This document shows positions 15,338 to 24,136 of a DNA stretch of 54,795 bases, piece after piece. Source of the DNA: JAMXLO01 sp036265005 (GTDB taxonomy: Bacteria; Pseudomonadota; Alphaproteobacteria; Acetobacterales; Acetobacteraceae); NCBI GenBank assembly GCA_036265005.1, contig DATAPW010000166.1, positions 1-54,795 of the forward strand, read 5' to 3'. Numbering within the stretch: the first letter of the stretch is position 1; each line of letters starts with the position of its first letter. The notes beneath the pieces were generated by a model. The model had not been told where the DNA came from, did no database searches, and was given only the letters and a program-made list of their open reading frames with translations. The translations under genes and the position numbers were made by a program.

Positions 15338-16666
15338 TCAGACGCCGGCATATTCCGCCGAAATGTCCTTGCTCGTATAGTCGGTCAACAGTGATGTCGC
15401 GACGATGCCGATGACCGCACAGATCGCAATGTAGATGGCGATCGGCAGGCTCGAATGATAGGTGGCGAACAGCCATGTCGCGATGAACGGCGACGGGCCA
15501 CCGGCGATGACCGACGCAAGCTGGTAGCCAAGCGAACAGCCGCTATAGCGCAGTCGGGGTGTGAAGCTTTCCGCTATCAAGGCAGCCTCGGGCCCGTACT
15601 GGGTCATCACCGGCAGCAGCGACACCGCGACCGCGATGAAGATCACCACCGGGTTGCCGGTATTGAGCATCGCGAAGTAGATGAAGCCGAAGATACCCAT
15701 GAACAGGGCGCCGAGCATGTACATGTTCTTGCGGCCCACGCGGTCGGACAGATGCCCGGCAACCACGACCCACAGGAAACCGAGTACAGTCTGGCAGATC
15801 ACCGCGATGAGCAGGAAGTTTCGCGACATTCCCAGCACGGTGGTGCCGTAGCTGAAGATGAAGGCTCCGACGATGTAGCCTGGTGCTTGCTCGGGCAAGC
15901 GGAGGAGGGCGGTCAGGATGACCTGCTTCGGCTGGCGCTTCAGCACCTCCCACACGGGCACGCGTTCGATGCGCTGCTCCTCGATGACTTTCTGGAAGAC
16001 CGGGGTCTCGAGGATGCCGAGGCGGATCCACAGCCCGATGCCGACCATGATCAGGCTGAGGAGGAATGGAATACGCCAGCCCCAGGTATAGAACTGGTCG
16101 CCCGACAACCAACTGAACGCCAGCACTGCGACATTGGCGAGGAACAACCCGGCGGGCGCGCCGAACTGCGGCCAGGCCGATAGAAAGCCACGGTTGTTGT
16201 TGGTATTCGCCCATTCCATTGCCAGCAGGACCGAGCCTCCCCACTCGCCACCAACGCCGATGCCCTGGACGAGGCGAATAACCGTCAGCAGCACCGCACC
16301 CCAGACACCGACGCTGTCATAGGTCGGCACCAGTCCGATGGCGGTCGTGGCGATGCCGGTCACCAGCAGCGTGACGATCAGCGTGGCCTTGCGTCCGATG
16401 CGGTCGCCCCAATGGCCGAAGATGGCGGCCCCGATCGGCCTTCCGACGAAACCAACAAAGAACACGCCGAACGATTCGAGGATGCCGATGATCGGCAACG
16501 ACTTTGGAAAGAACAGCTTGCCGAACACAAGTGCAGCCATCGTGCCGTAGAGCAGGAAGTCGTACCACTCGATCGTGGTGCCGACAGTGCTCGCGATGAC
16601 CGCACGTCGCAATTGCGCGCGATGCTCCTCGGGCGACAGGGCGGTCAGGCTATTGTTGGTTGTCAT
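15338..16666 (-). CDS. MFS transporter, metabolite:H+ symporter (MHS) family
   Basis: This 442-residue protein is an inner-membrane permease with about twelve helices. MHS marks are ASTVGTTIEWYDFLLYG at the N-terminus, the loop RPIGAAIFGHWGDRIGRKAT, GIGVGGEWGGSVLLAMEW and WGWRIPFLLS near residue 190. Members import dicarboxylates, shikimate, proline or betaine with protons, and the substrate here cannot be decided. The start ATG has a GGAGGGAGG site. The gene lies between the PAS gene and the broken stress-protein gene, and is followed by a hairpin terminator. Confidence 0.88.
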   Translation of the reverse strand: MTTNNSLTALSPEEHRAQLRRAVIASTVGTTIEWYDFLLYGTMAALVFGKLFFPKSLPIIGILESFGVFFVGFVGRPIGAAIFGHWGDRIGRKATLIVTLLVTGIATTAIGLVPTYDSVGVWGAVLLTVIRLVQGIGVGGEWGGSVLLAMEWANTNNNRGFLSAWPQFGAPAGLFLANVAVLAFSWLSGDQFYTWGWRIPFLLSLIMVGIGLWIRLGILETPVFQKVIEEQRIERVPVWEVLKRQPKQVILTALLRLPEQAPGYIVGAFIFSYGTTVLGMSRNFLLIAVICQTVLGFLWVVVAGHLSDRVGRKNMYMLGALFMGIFGFIYFAMLNTGNPVVIFIAVAVSLLPVMTQYGPEAALIAESFTPRLRYSGCSLGYQLASVIAGGPSPFIATWLFATYHSSLPIAIYIAICAVIGIVATSLLTDYTSKDISAEYAGV

Positions 16667-16722
16667 GGTCCTCCCTCCGTGTTGTGATCGTACTCGGCGG
16701 TCGGCGCCGGAATTGCCAACGG

Positions 16723-17197
16723 TTAGTGCGACATCAGAACCGGGACAGTCATGTGTTGCAGCAGCTCGCGACTGACCCCCCGCGTCAGCGCCTCACGCAG
16801 CGGCGAATGGTGATATGCTCCCGCGACGAACAAATCGGCGGAGATGTCCATTGCCACGGACAGCGGCATGTCGGGTACGGCGTCGCCGTTACGCAGCAGA
16901 CGGTCCGTGCGCGCGGGAATTTTGTGGCGCGCCAGTGGCGGACGACCCGTTGGGACGCCTCATGGTCATGCCGCAAATCTTCGTCGCGGACGCGGATCGT
17001 CATCACGGTGACGGTTGTCGCGTCGTGCATCAGCCCGTACCCCGCCACGATTCCGGACGCTTCAGCAACGGCCTGATCATCGTGCACGAAGACAACGCCG
17101 AGGTGGGCCCGATGATTCCGCGCGACATGGGTCGCCGCAGTCGCTCTTCGCTGGCGGGAAGTGCGTCGAGAAATACTACGATATCCCTCAGGCCCAT
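16723..17197 (-). pseudogene. Universal stress protein gene broken by two frameshifts
   Basis: Three consecutive frames are needed to read one protein. The N-terminus from the ATG at 17197 reads MGLRDIVVFLDALPASEERL. After a shift near 17130 the sequence continues as ARNHRAHLGVVFVHDDQAV. After a second shift near 16930 it ends as NGDAVPDMPLSVAMDISADL, FVAGAYHHSPLREALTRG and QHMTVPVLMSH. The last block contains the G-x(n)-G(S/T)-like ATP-binding tail and final strand of the UspA family. Two independent frameshifts make sequencing error less likely. The perfect FNR-type box at 17382 lies 185 bases upstream, so the gene was probably once part of a low-oxygen regulon. Confidence 0.78.
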
Positions 17198-17381
17198 GCG
17201 CCCCTCTCCGCCCGTCGCCGATCGCGAGGCAACCTGCGCGATAAAAGTGCAGCTCGGGCCGGACACGCAGCGATCAGACCCGGGGAACGGAACCTGGGAC
17301 CGCGCGAAGCCTGGCTCACGTGGTCTGTGCAGGTCCAGCGATCATCCGTGAAGCGCACGACCCGGGCCATAACCTGCGGCA

Positions 17382-17395
17382 TTGATCTGGATCAA
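17382..17395. promoter_or_regulatory. Perfect FNR/FixK-type box between usp pseudogene and poxB
   Basis: TTGAT-CTGG-ATCAA is an exact FNR/FixK consensus palindrome. It lies in the divergent region, 185 bases from the start of the broken stress-protein gene and 263 bases from the poxB ATG. It could serve either direction. Together with the box at 13705 it makes chance occurrence unlikely. Confidence 0.7.
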
Positions 17396-17657
17396 TAATT
17401 CAGGTTGCCTTGGCGCTCCGGGGTCACGCGGCCCACACCTGTAGGAACAGGGAGCCTCAGGATGCGGTTCTTGTCCGGTGCCGCCGAAATTTGTCCAATC
17501 CAGGCGCGGTGCGGACCACCCCGGTCTTGTCAGCAGCGCATCAGGATTTCCGTTGAAGGTCTGGGCAACGGACGTCGGATCGCCGCAAGAGAGTTCCAGA
17601 CGGACCGCGCAGACGGGCAAACGGTGACAGCGAATCAATCCGGACGAGAGGCCCTGC

Positions 17658-19394
17658 ATGGCAAAAACTGTCGCAGACCAGATTGCGGAAATGCTTGCCG
17701 CCGTTGGCGTGAAGCGAATCTACGGCATCGTTGGCGATAGCCTGAACGGACTGACCGACTCGCTGCGACGCGAGGGCAAGATCGAGTGGATCCATGTCCG
17801 GCACGAGGAGGTCGCCGCGTTTGCGGCCGGCGCCGAGGCGCATCTGACCGGCGATCTCGCGGTTTGCGCCGGTAGCTGTGGACCCGGCAATCTCCACCTC
17901 ATCAATGGTCTGTTCGACTGCCACCGTTCGCGCGTGCCGGTCCTTGCCATCGCCGCGCAAATCCCATCGGCCGAGGTTGGTTCGGGCTACTTCCAGGAAA
18001 CCCACCCCGAAATCTTGTTCCGGGAGTGTAGCCATTATTGCGAACTGATCTCCAACGCCAGCCAGATGCCGCGTACGCTGGAGATCGCGATCCGGCGGGC
18101 CGTGGCCAACCGCGGTGTATCCGTCGTTGTCATACCGGGCGACTTGGCCCTGCAGCCGGCGCCGAGTGCCGCGCCGCCGAAGCCCGCTGGCATCCTGCCG
18201 CCACGAGCTGTCGTCACCCCGGCGCGCGAGGACCTGCAACGGCTGGCGGCAATGCTGAACGGCAAAGGCCGCGTGACCATCCTGTGCGGTTCGGGGTGCG
18301 AGGGAGCGCATGACCAGCTCATTGCACTCGGCGACCGGCTGAAGGCGCCTATGGTCCATGCGCTCCGGGGCAAGGAGCATGTCGAGTGGGATAATCCCTA
18401 CGACGTCGGCATGACGGGGCTCATTGGCTTCGCGTCCGGCTACTACGCGATGATGGATTGCGACGTGTTGCTGATGCTCGGGACGGACTTTCCATATCGG
18501 CAGTTCTACCCCCAGGGATCGGCGGTCCGCATTGCGCAGGTCGATCTCAGGGCAGAGCAGATCGGGCGCCGTGCACCGGTAGACCTCGGCATCGTCGGCG
18601 ATGTCGGCGCGACGCTCGACTCGCTGCTGCCGTTGCTCGAGGAAAATCGCGACCGCCGGCACCTTGAGCGAGCGACGGAACATTATCACAAGACGCGCAG
18701 GAGCCTCGATGAACTGGCTGCCGGCACGCCAGGCAGGAAGCCGATCCATCCGCAACAGGTAGCCAAGGCGATCAGCGATCACGCGGCAGCCGATGCGGTT
18801 TTTACCTGCGATGTCGGGCTTCCCACGGTGTGGGCGGCTCGCTATCTGGCGATGAACGGCAAGCGACGGCTGCTCGGTTCCTTCTGGCACGGCTCGATGG
18901 CCAACGCGATGGCGCAGGCGATCGGCGTGCAGTCTACATTCCGCGGTCGGCAAGTGGTCTCGCTGTCGGGAGACGGAGGGTTTGCCATGCTGATGGGCGA
19001 CTTCCTCAGCCTGGTGCAACTCGACCTGCCGGTGAAGGTCGTCGTGTTCAATAACGGTGCCCTCGGCTTCGTCGAGCTCGAGCAGAAGTCGACCGGCTTC
19101 CTCGCCGCCGGCACGGAACTGCGGAATCCGAATTTTGCGGCGATGGCTGAAGCTGCGGGCGTTCGCGGGATCCGGCTGGAGGATCCTGGCGAAGTCGAGA
19201 CGGGCATTGCCGAGGCACTCGCGCATCGCGGGCCCGTACTGGTCGATGCCGTCGTGAACCGGGCCGAACTCGCCATGCCGCCCGCGGTTACTGCGGAGAT
19301 GGCCAAGGGCTTTACGCTTTACATGGTGAAGGCGGTGATGAGCGGTCGGGGCGACGAGGTGCTCGATCTCGCACGAACCAATTTGTGGCGTTAG
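17658..19394 (+). CDS. poxB: Pyruvate dehydrogenase (quinone) / pyruvate oxidase
   Basis: This 578-residue protein matches the length of PoxB (about 572). It decarboxylates pyruvate to acetate and CO2 and passes electrons through FAD to ubiquinone at the inner membrane. The N-terminal ThDP domain shows GVKRIYGIVGDSLNGL and the catalytic Glu in HVRHEEVAAFAAGAEAHL, with SCGPGNLHLINGLFD following. The middle FAD-binding part includes ALRGKEHVEWDNPYDVGMTG. The C-terminal ThDP-binding motif is LSGDGGFAMLMGDFLSLVQ followed by VVFNNGALGFVELEQ. A GAGAGG site precedes the ATG. The FNR-type box in the upstream region suggests control by oxygen. Confidence 0.88.
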   Translation: MAKTVADQIAEMLAAVGVKRIYGIVGDSLNGLTDSLRREGKIEWIHVRHEEVAAFAAGAEAHLTGDLAVCAGSCGPGNLHLINGLFDCHRSRVPVLAIAAQIPSAEVGSGYFQETHPEILFRECSHYCELISNASQMPRTLEIAIRRAVANRGVSVVVIPGDLALQPAPSAAPPKPAGILPPRAVVTPAREDLQRLAAMLNGKGRVTILCGSGCEGAHDQLIALGDRLKAPMVHALRGKEHVEWDNPYDVGMTGLIGFASGYYAMMDCDVLLMLGTDFPYRQFYPQGSAVRIAQVDLRAEQIGRRAPVDLGIVGDVGATLDSLLPLLEENRDRRHLERATEHYHKTRRSLDELAAGTPGRKPIHPQQVAKAISDHAAADAVFTCDVGLPTVWAARYLAMNGKRRLLGSFWHGSMANAMAQAIGVQSTFRGRQVVSLSGDGGFAMLMGDFLSLVQLDLPVKVVVFNNGALGFVELEQKSTGFLAAGTELRNPNFAAMAEAAGVRGIRLEDPGEVETGIAEALAHRGPVLVDAVVNRAELAMPPAVTAEMAKGFTLYMVKAVMSGRGDEVLDLARTNLWR

Positions 19395-19620
19395 CCGACA
19401 TCGGGGTCCGCACATCCGCTCTTCACTATTTCATGTCGGGCGCCCGGCGTTCGGCATGACACGCGAGGCGCGACCCGAGGTGTCGGTGACTATATCCGTC
19501 AGCGGGCGGCGATTTTCGCGCAAAGGCAGCAACGGCTTGCTGCTGAATAGTGGCCGTTATACTGCAGGAACGGCGATGGGTTCTGCGGGCAATCCGCCGC
19601 GGCCGCGACGATGCTGCCAG

Positions 19621-20547
19621 TCAGCGCCGCGCACCGTGTCGTTTCCGGCCGACATCCGGCACTGCAGCGACGCCCACCGCAAGCCGCATGCCTTCCCTGG
19701 CGACAATGGAGCCGGGGCGTCGCCGTGCGGCGGCACGGCCAATCTCGTCCATCATCGCATCGTCATGGGCCGGATCATGATGGAACAACACCAGTCGCCC
19801 GACCGCGGCTGCGTCGGCGAGGCCGACGCCGGCGTTCCACGTCGAATGCCCCCAGCCGACGCGGGACTGATATTCCGCATCGGTGTAGCTGGCATCGTAG
19901 ATCAGGACATCGGCGCCGGCGACGAACCGCGACAGGTCGCGGTCCGGCCCATCTGCCGGATGTTCGGTATCGGTGATGTAGCAGACACAGCCGCCGCCCC
20001 ACTCGACGCGGAATCCGGTTGCGCTCCCGGGGTGGTTCAGTGCGGTGGTTGCCACGTTCAGCCCGGGATGCAGCGACAGATCCTCGCCGGCAACGGCATC
20101 GTGGAATTCCAGCTGGGCGCGAAATTCCGCGTCCATGCTGGGCATCAGAGGGTGTTGCCAACTCAGCTGCAATGCCTCGGCGATGCCGTTCGGCGGAGCA
20201 AGGTGGGCGGCCCAGAAACGAATGCGCGCCTCGGGGTCGAACATCGCGGCAAAAAACGGCAATCCGCAAATATGGTCGAGATGCGTGTGGCTGAGCAGGA
20301 TATCCGCGTCCAGCGGCAGGCCGGCCGCGGACAGCTCGACGCCGAATTCCCGCAGCCCGGTGCCGGCATCGAGGATCAGCAAATGCGGGCCGCAGCGTAG
20401 CTCGACACACAGCGTGTTGCCGCCATAGCGCACCGTCGCCGGGCCGGGCGCGGCCAGGCTGCCGCGCACCCCCCAAAATCGCAGGCTCATGCCACCAGCA
20501 TTCCCGGCGGCGGCCGTCTCCGGGGCGGCGCCCGTCACTGCTTCCAT
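19621..20547 (-). CDS. MBL-fold metallo-hydrolase
   Basis: The roughly 308-residue protein carries the metallo-beta-lactamase signature LSHTHLDHICGLPFF (HxHxDH), the second-metal Asp in YDASYTDAEY and a final His in LVLFHHDPAHDD. The opening MSLRFWGVRGSLAAPGPATV and YGGNTLCVELRCG place it with RNase Z/PhnP-like phosphodiesterases and hydrolases. The exact substrate is unknown. Starts at 20571, 20547 and 20490 are possible. I chose 20547 because a purine-rich GAGAGGG lies immediately upstream, but the domain itself begins at 20490. Confidence 0.75.
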   Translation of the reverse strand: MEAVTGAAPETAAAGNAGGMSLRFWGVRGSLAAPGPATVRYGGNTLCVELRCGPHLLILDAGTGLREFGVELSAAGLPLDADILLSHTHLDHICGLPFFAAMFDPEARIRFWAAHLAPPNGIAEALQLSWQHPLMPSMDAEFRAQLEFHDAVAGEDLSLHPGLNVATTALNHPGSATGFRVEWGGGCVCYITDTEHPADGPDRDLSRFVAGADVLIYDASYTDAEYQSRVGWGHSTWNAGVGLADAAAVGRLVLFHHDPAHDDAMMDEIGRAAARRRPGSIVAREGMRLAVGVAAVPDVGRKRHGARR

Positions 20548-20811
20548 CCCTCTCGCTTCAGCCCGGTCCATCGGCAAGACCCACGCGTTGCGGTGCCGCC
20601 AAGTCTGGCGGCGGACGACACTCTGCCAGTGAACGTATTACGTGGGCACTGCAAAGTGATGCGAGCATCGCGCCAATCGGTCAGGCGCCCCAGGATGTGA
20701 TCCACGGGTTCGGGAACCGGTCCGGGGGCGGCTTCCCTGCCGCTACGAAGCGTGCTCAATGGCATCGCGGAATCGGTATGGGCCAGGAAGCGAAGAGCGG
20801 AGCGCGCGCTG

Positions 20812-21312
20812 ATGACAGGTCGATTGCATCGTGGTGCGATAGCGCTGGGCCTTGTCCGTCATCCTGGCAGCGTCACCCTGGCGGCACCGGCCGGTGACAG
20901 CGCCGGCTCAGGTGACGCCGGCTTCACGATCCTGGAAATCCTCGTCGTCATCACCATCATCGGCCTGCTGATCGGGCTGGTTGCGCCGGCCGCCTTGCGG
21001 CAATTGGGCAGTGCTCGCATGTCGGTCGCCAAACAGTCGATCGAACGACTGTCCACGGTACTTGATCTGTACAACCTCGACATGGGCTCATATCCCACCA
21101 CAGAGCAGGGATTGGCGGCATTGGTGCGCAAGCCGTCGGGCACGGCCAACTGGAACGGCCCCTACCTGAAGGGCGATGACGTCCCGCTCGACCCGTGGAG
21201 CCATCCCTACACCTATCGCAATCCGTCGGAGCGGCCTGGCCACGACTATGATCTGTGCTCGAGCGGGCCCAACGGGAATGCCGGCACGAACGACCGGATC
21301 TGCAATCCATAG
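20812..21312 (+). CDS. Orphan GspG-like type II pseudopilin
   Basis: The 166-residue protein has an unusually long leader (about 37 residues) before the prepilin cleavage site DAG|FTILEIL. The N-methylated hydrophobic helix VVITIIGLLIGLVAP with Glu at position +5 follows. The globular part shows GspG marks: LYNLDMGSYPTTEQGLAAL, WNGPYLKGDDVPLDPWSHPY and the C-terminal calcium-loop region DLCSSGPNGNAGTND. GspG is the major pseudopilin of type II secretion. No other gsp gene lies in the window, so this may serve a system encoded elsewhere. Its 3' end overlaps the next sensor kinase frame. Confidence 0.83.
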   Translation: MTGRLHRGAIALGLVRHPGSVTLAAPAGDSAGSGDAGFTILEILVVITIIGLLIGLVAPAALRQLGSARMSVAKQSIERLSTVLDLYNLDMGSYPTTEQGLAALVRKPSGTANWNGPYLKGDDVPLDPWSHPYTYRNPSERPGHDYDLCSSGPNGNAGTNDRICNP

Positions 21313-23564
21313 CGGACCGCCTGGTCCCAGGCGAGGACAGCCCGGGACGTCGTAACCACGATGAAACGACGGGTTCGTCAATTAGGCGGCTGCACCAAGG
21401 AAACCCGTCCATCCTGGCCAGAGTCGCAACGCCCGCGCCGTTTCGTTTGAGCCCCACGCAGCGCGTGTGGGGTATCGGCGCTGTAGTTGTCCTGGTGACC
21501 ATCCTGTGTGCCGGTTTGACGATCTGGGACCTGTATCGCAAGACGATGCGGGAAGCCAGCGAAGAGATGGCTAATCTGGGCTTCGTCCTGGCAGAGCAGA
21601 CGGCACGCTACGTCCAGGTGGTGGACCTGCTGCTGCAGGAAACCCAGGCGCATATCCACGACCTGCAAATCCAGACCCAGGAGCAGTTCCGCCACGGCCT
21701 GGAAGGCGACGCCACGTGGCAGTTCCTGCGCGAACGGGTCGTCAACCTGCCGCAGGCCGACGCACTGGTGCTGATCGACGCGGACGGGCACCTCTTGAAC
21801 AGTTCGCGCGAAGGGCGGTCGCAGCGTGTGGACCTGTCGGATAGCGACATCTACATGCACTTCCACGCGTCCGACGATGCCGGCCTCTACATCAGCCGGC
21901 CGATCAAAAGCCGCGTGACCGGCGAGTGGACGATCTATTTGGCGCGGCGCATCTCCGGACCGGATGGCGCGTTCCTCGGAACGGTGGCGGGCGCATTGGA
22001 CGTCAAGTACCTGGTCGATTTTTATCGTACCATCAGCATGCACCAGAGTGCAGCGGTGACCCTGCTGCGTCGCGACGGCACTGTTCTGGCCCGCTATCCC
22101 GATACGGATCGCTTCGTCGGCATGCCGGTACGGGCTGGCTCGCAGTGGTATGGGCAGGCGGCGGCGGGCGGCGGCAGTTACATTTCGCCCGGCCTCAGGA
22201 GCGGGGTCCCGTCAATCGTCTCGGTCAATCCGCTGACCAATTACGAGTTGGTGATCGACGCCTCGATGCACGAGCAGGACGCCCTGGCAACCTGGCGCCA
22301 GCAATTGCTGTATGTCATGGCCGGAGAGTTCGTTGCCGCTTTCGCCTTCATCATGCTGTTTCGGATTGTCGGCCTGCAATTCCGCAAACAGGAACAGCAG
22401 AATGCTGCGTTGCAGCAGATGACCGAAGCCACCAGGATCAGCGAGGCCCGGTTGCGTGACTATGCGAAAATGGCGTCCGACTGGTTCTGGGAACAGGACG
22501 CCGAGTTGCGCTTCGTCTCGATCACCGCCGGCACGCCGATGATCGGCCCCAACGACCGCCCGTATGTCGGCAAGCGGCGCTGGGAAATGGTGGAGTCCGA
22601 TCCCAACGATGAGCGGTGGCGCCGCCACAAGGCAGATCTGGCCGCCAGGCGGCCGTTTCGCGACTTCCGCTACGAACGCATCGGCGGCGACGGTCACCTG
22701 CACCATATTTCGATCAGCGGGAACCCGGTGTTCAACAGCAACGGCGAATTCCTGGGATATCGCGGCACCGGACGCGATATCACCCGGGACATCGAAGCGG
22801 CCGCGGCACTGCGGTCGTCGAAGGAGCAGGCCGAGGCGGCCAATCGCGCCAAATCGGAGTTCCTGGCGAACATGAGCCATGAACTGCGCACGCCGCTCAA
22901 CGCGGTGATCGGCTTCGCCGAGCTCATTCGCGACCATCCGTTCAGCAGCAGGGATGCCAGCTGCGTCGATTACGCCAGGGATATCCATGCCAGCGGCCGG
23001 CATCTGCTCGACCTGATCAACGACGTGCTCGACATGTCGAAGATCGAGATGGGCCATTACACGCTGCGCACCGAGTGCCTCGATCTCCAGGAGATCATCC
23101 GGGCATGCACCGCGATGGTTGCAGTCCGGGCGTCGGAGGGACAGGTCGCCATCGAGATTGCCGATCTCGCCGGCGTGCAATTGATCGGCGATCGGCTGGC
23201 GTTGAAACAGATCGTGCTCAACCTGTTGGCAAATGCGGTGAAATTCACACTGCCTGGCGGCAGCGTGAGGATCGGCGTGTCGTCCGTGGACGGCGAGTTC
23301 GCCCTGGTCATCGCCGACACCGGGATCGGGGTTGACGAAGCGGCCGTGCCGCATCTGTGCGATCCGTTCTACCAGGCCAACGCATCGATGAGCCGGGCGC
23401 ATGGCGGTACCGGCCTCGGCCTGGCGATTTGCAGCAAGCTGTTGAAGATGCACGGTGCCAGCCTGAACATTGCCAGCCGTCGCGGCCATGGCACGACGGT
23501 GAGCGCAATCTTCCCGCAACAGCGCGTGGTCCGTCGCTTGGATGCGCGCCGGGCCCTGACCTAA
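21255..23564 (+). CDS. Sensor histidine kinase with dCACHE and PAS domains
   Basis: Up to 769 residues. A first membrane helix (GIGAVVVLVTILCAGLTIWD) is followed by a roughly 270-residue periplasmic double-CACHE region. A second helix (VMAGEFVAAFAFIMLFRIVG) precedes a PAS domain (ASDWFWEQDAELRFVSI to FLGYRGTGRDITRD). The kinase core has the phospho-His in NMSHELRTPLNAVIGFAELI, the N box LNLLANAVKF, G1 ADTGIGVD and G2 HGGTGLGLAICSKLL. No receiver domain is attached. The start is uncertain: no ATG is in frame, the GTG at 21255 overlaps gspG by 58 bases, and a TTG near 21447 is another choice. The partner regulator is not visible nearby. Confidence 0.85.
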   Translation: MLERAQRECRHERPDLQSIADRLVPGEDSPGRRNHDETTGSSIRRLHQGNPSILARVATPAPFRLSPTQRVWGIGAVVVLVTILCAGLTIWDLYRKTMREASEEMANLGFVLAEQTARYVQVVDLLLQETQAHIHDLQIQTQEQFRHGLEGDATWQFLRERVVNLPQADALVLIDADGHLLNSSREGRSQRVDLSDSDIYMHFHASDDAGLYISRPIKSRVTGEWTIYLARRISGPDGAFLGTVAGALDVKYLVDFYRTISMHQSAAVTLLRRDGTVLARYPDTDRFVGMPVRAGSQWYGQAAAGGGSYISPGLRSGVPSIVSVNPLTNYELVIDASMHEQDALATWRQQLLYVMAGEFVAAFAFIMLFRIVGLQFRKQEQQNAALQQMTEATRISEARLRDYAKMASDWFWEQDAELRFVSITAGTPMIGPNDRPYVGKRRWEMVESDPNDERWRRHKADLAARRPFRDFRYERIGGDGHLHHISISGNPVFNSNGEFLGYRGTGRDITRDIEAAAALRSSKEQAEAANRAKSEFLANMSHELRTPLNAVIGFAELIRDHPFSSRDASCVDYARDIHASGRHLLDLINDVLDMSKIEMGHYTLRTECLDLQEIIRACTAMVAVRASEGQVAIEIADLAGVQLIGDRLALKQIVLNLLANAVKFTLPGGSVRIGVSSVDGEFALVIADTGIGVDEAAVPHLCDPFYQANASMSRAHGGTGLGLAICSKLLKMHGASLNIASRRGHGTTVSAIFPQQRVVRRLDARRALT

Positions 23565-23617
23565 CCGCTGCCGCGCGGCAGTGGACATCGTGCGGCTTTC
23601 GCTGCCACCCTTCCACC

Positions 23618-24088
23618 ATGCAGAACCGACATGCCGAAGCCGAGGCTGACCTGCGTCCGGGCGAGGCCGCTGTCGCGTTGCCGCCGCAGCCCGATGCCGG
23701 CGTGTATTTCATCGGCACCATCCGCACACCGTGGCGATCGCGCAGCGAGTGCCCCAAGCGGGGCAGTCCGGACGGCCCGGTCTGTTCGATCGTGGTTGAC
23801 GAACGGTGGCGCGCGGCGCTCACCGATCTGGTGAACCATCGGCGTATCCAGGTGCTCTATTGGATGCATCGCGGCCGCCGCGACCTTGTGCTGCAGACGC
23901 CATACCGCACCGGACAGACCACCGGCACCTTCGCGCTGCGTTCGCCCATGCGGCCGAATCCGATTGCGTCCTCAATCGTCGATCTGGTGGCGATAGAGGG
24001 CACGACAGTGCAGGTGCGTGGCCTCGATTGTATCGACGGCACGCCGCTGATCGATCTCAAGCCGGACCGCACGACAACGGCGGGGTAA
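23618..24088 (+). CDS. trmO: tRNA (adenine37-N6)-methyltransferase TrmO family
   Basis: The 156-residue protein is a TsaA/TrmO-like beta-barrel methyltransferase that uses S-adenosylmethionine, in TrmO to N6-methylate t6A37 of threonine tRNAs. Visible marks are FIGTIRTPWRSRSECPKRGS near residue 30, the strand RIQVLYWMHRGRRDLVL and the signature RSPMRPNPIASSIVDLVAIE. The C-terminal end of the barrel reads VRGLDCIDGTPLIDLKP. The protein is shorter than E. coli TrmO (235 residues) and lacks its C-terminal extension, as in many bacterial homologues. Some homologues of this size have no proven tRNA activity. A bidirectional terminator follows. Confidence 0.82.
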   Translation: MQNRHAEAEADLRPGEAAVALPPQPDAGVYFIGTIRTPWRSRSECPKRGSPDGPVCSIVVDERWRAALTDLVNHRRIQVLYWMHRGRRDLVLQTPYRTGQTTGTFALRSPMRPNPIASSIVDLVAIEGTTVQVRGLDCIDGTPLIDLKPDRTTTAG

Positions 24089-24090
24089 AT

Positions 24091-24127
24091 CGCAGGGCGG
24101 AACAGCGCAGCGCTTTTCCGCCCTGCG
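24091..24127. terminator. Bidirectional terminator between trmO and the MmgE/PrpD gene
   Basis: CGCAGGGCGGAA (24091-24102) pairs perfectly with TTCCGCCCTGCG (24116-24127) around a 13-base loop. It sits exactly between two convergent genes. No long T-run is visible on either side, but the 12-base stem is strong. Confidence 0.65.
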
Positions 24128-24136
24128 AGTTACCAA

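Noticed and set aside
17541..19415. 624-codon minus-strand ORF
   Set aside because: It lies antisense to poxB, which has all family motifs. Long antisense frames are expected at this GC content.
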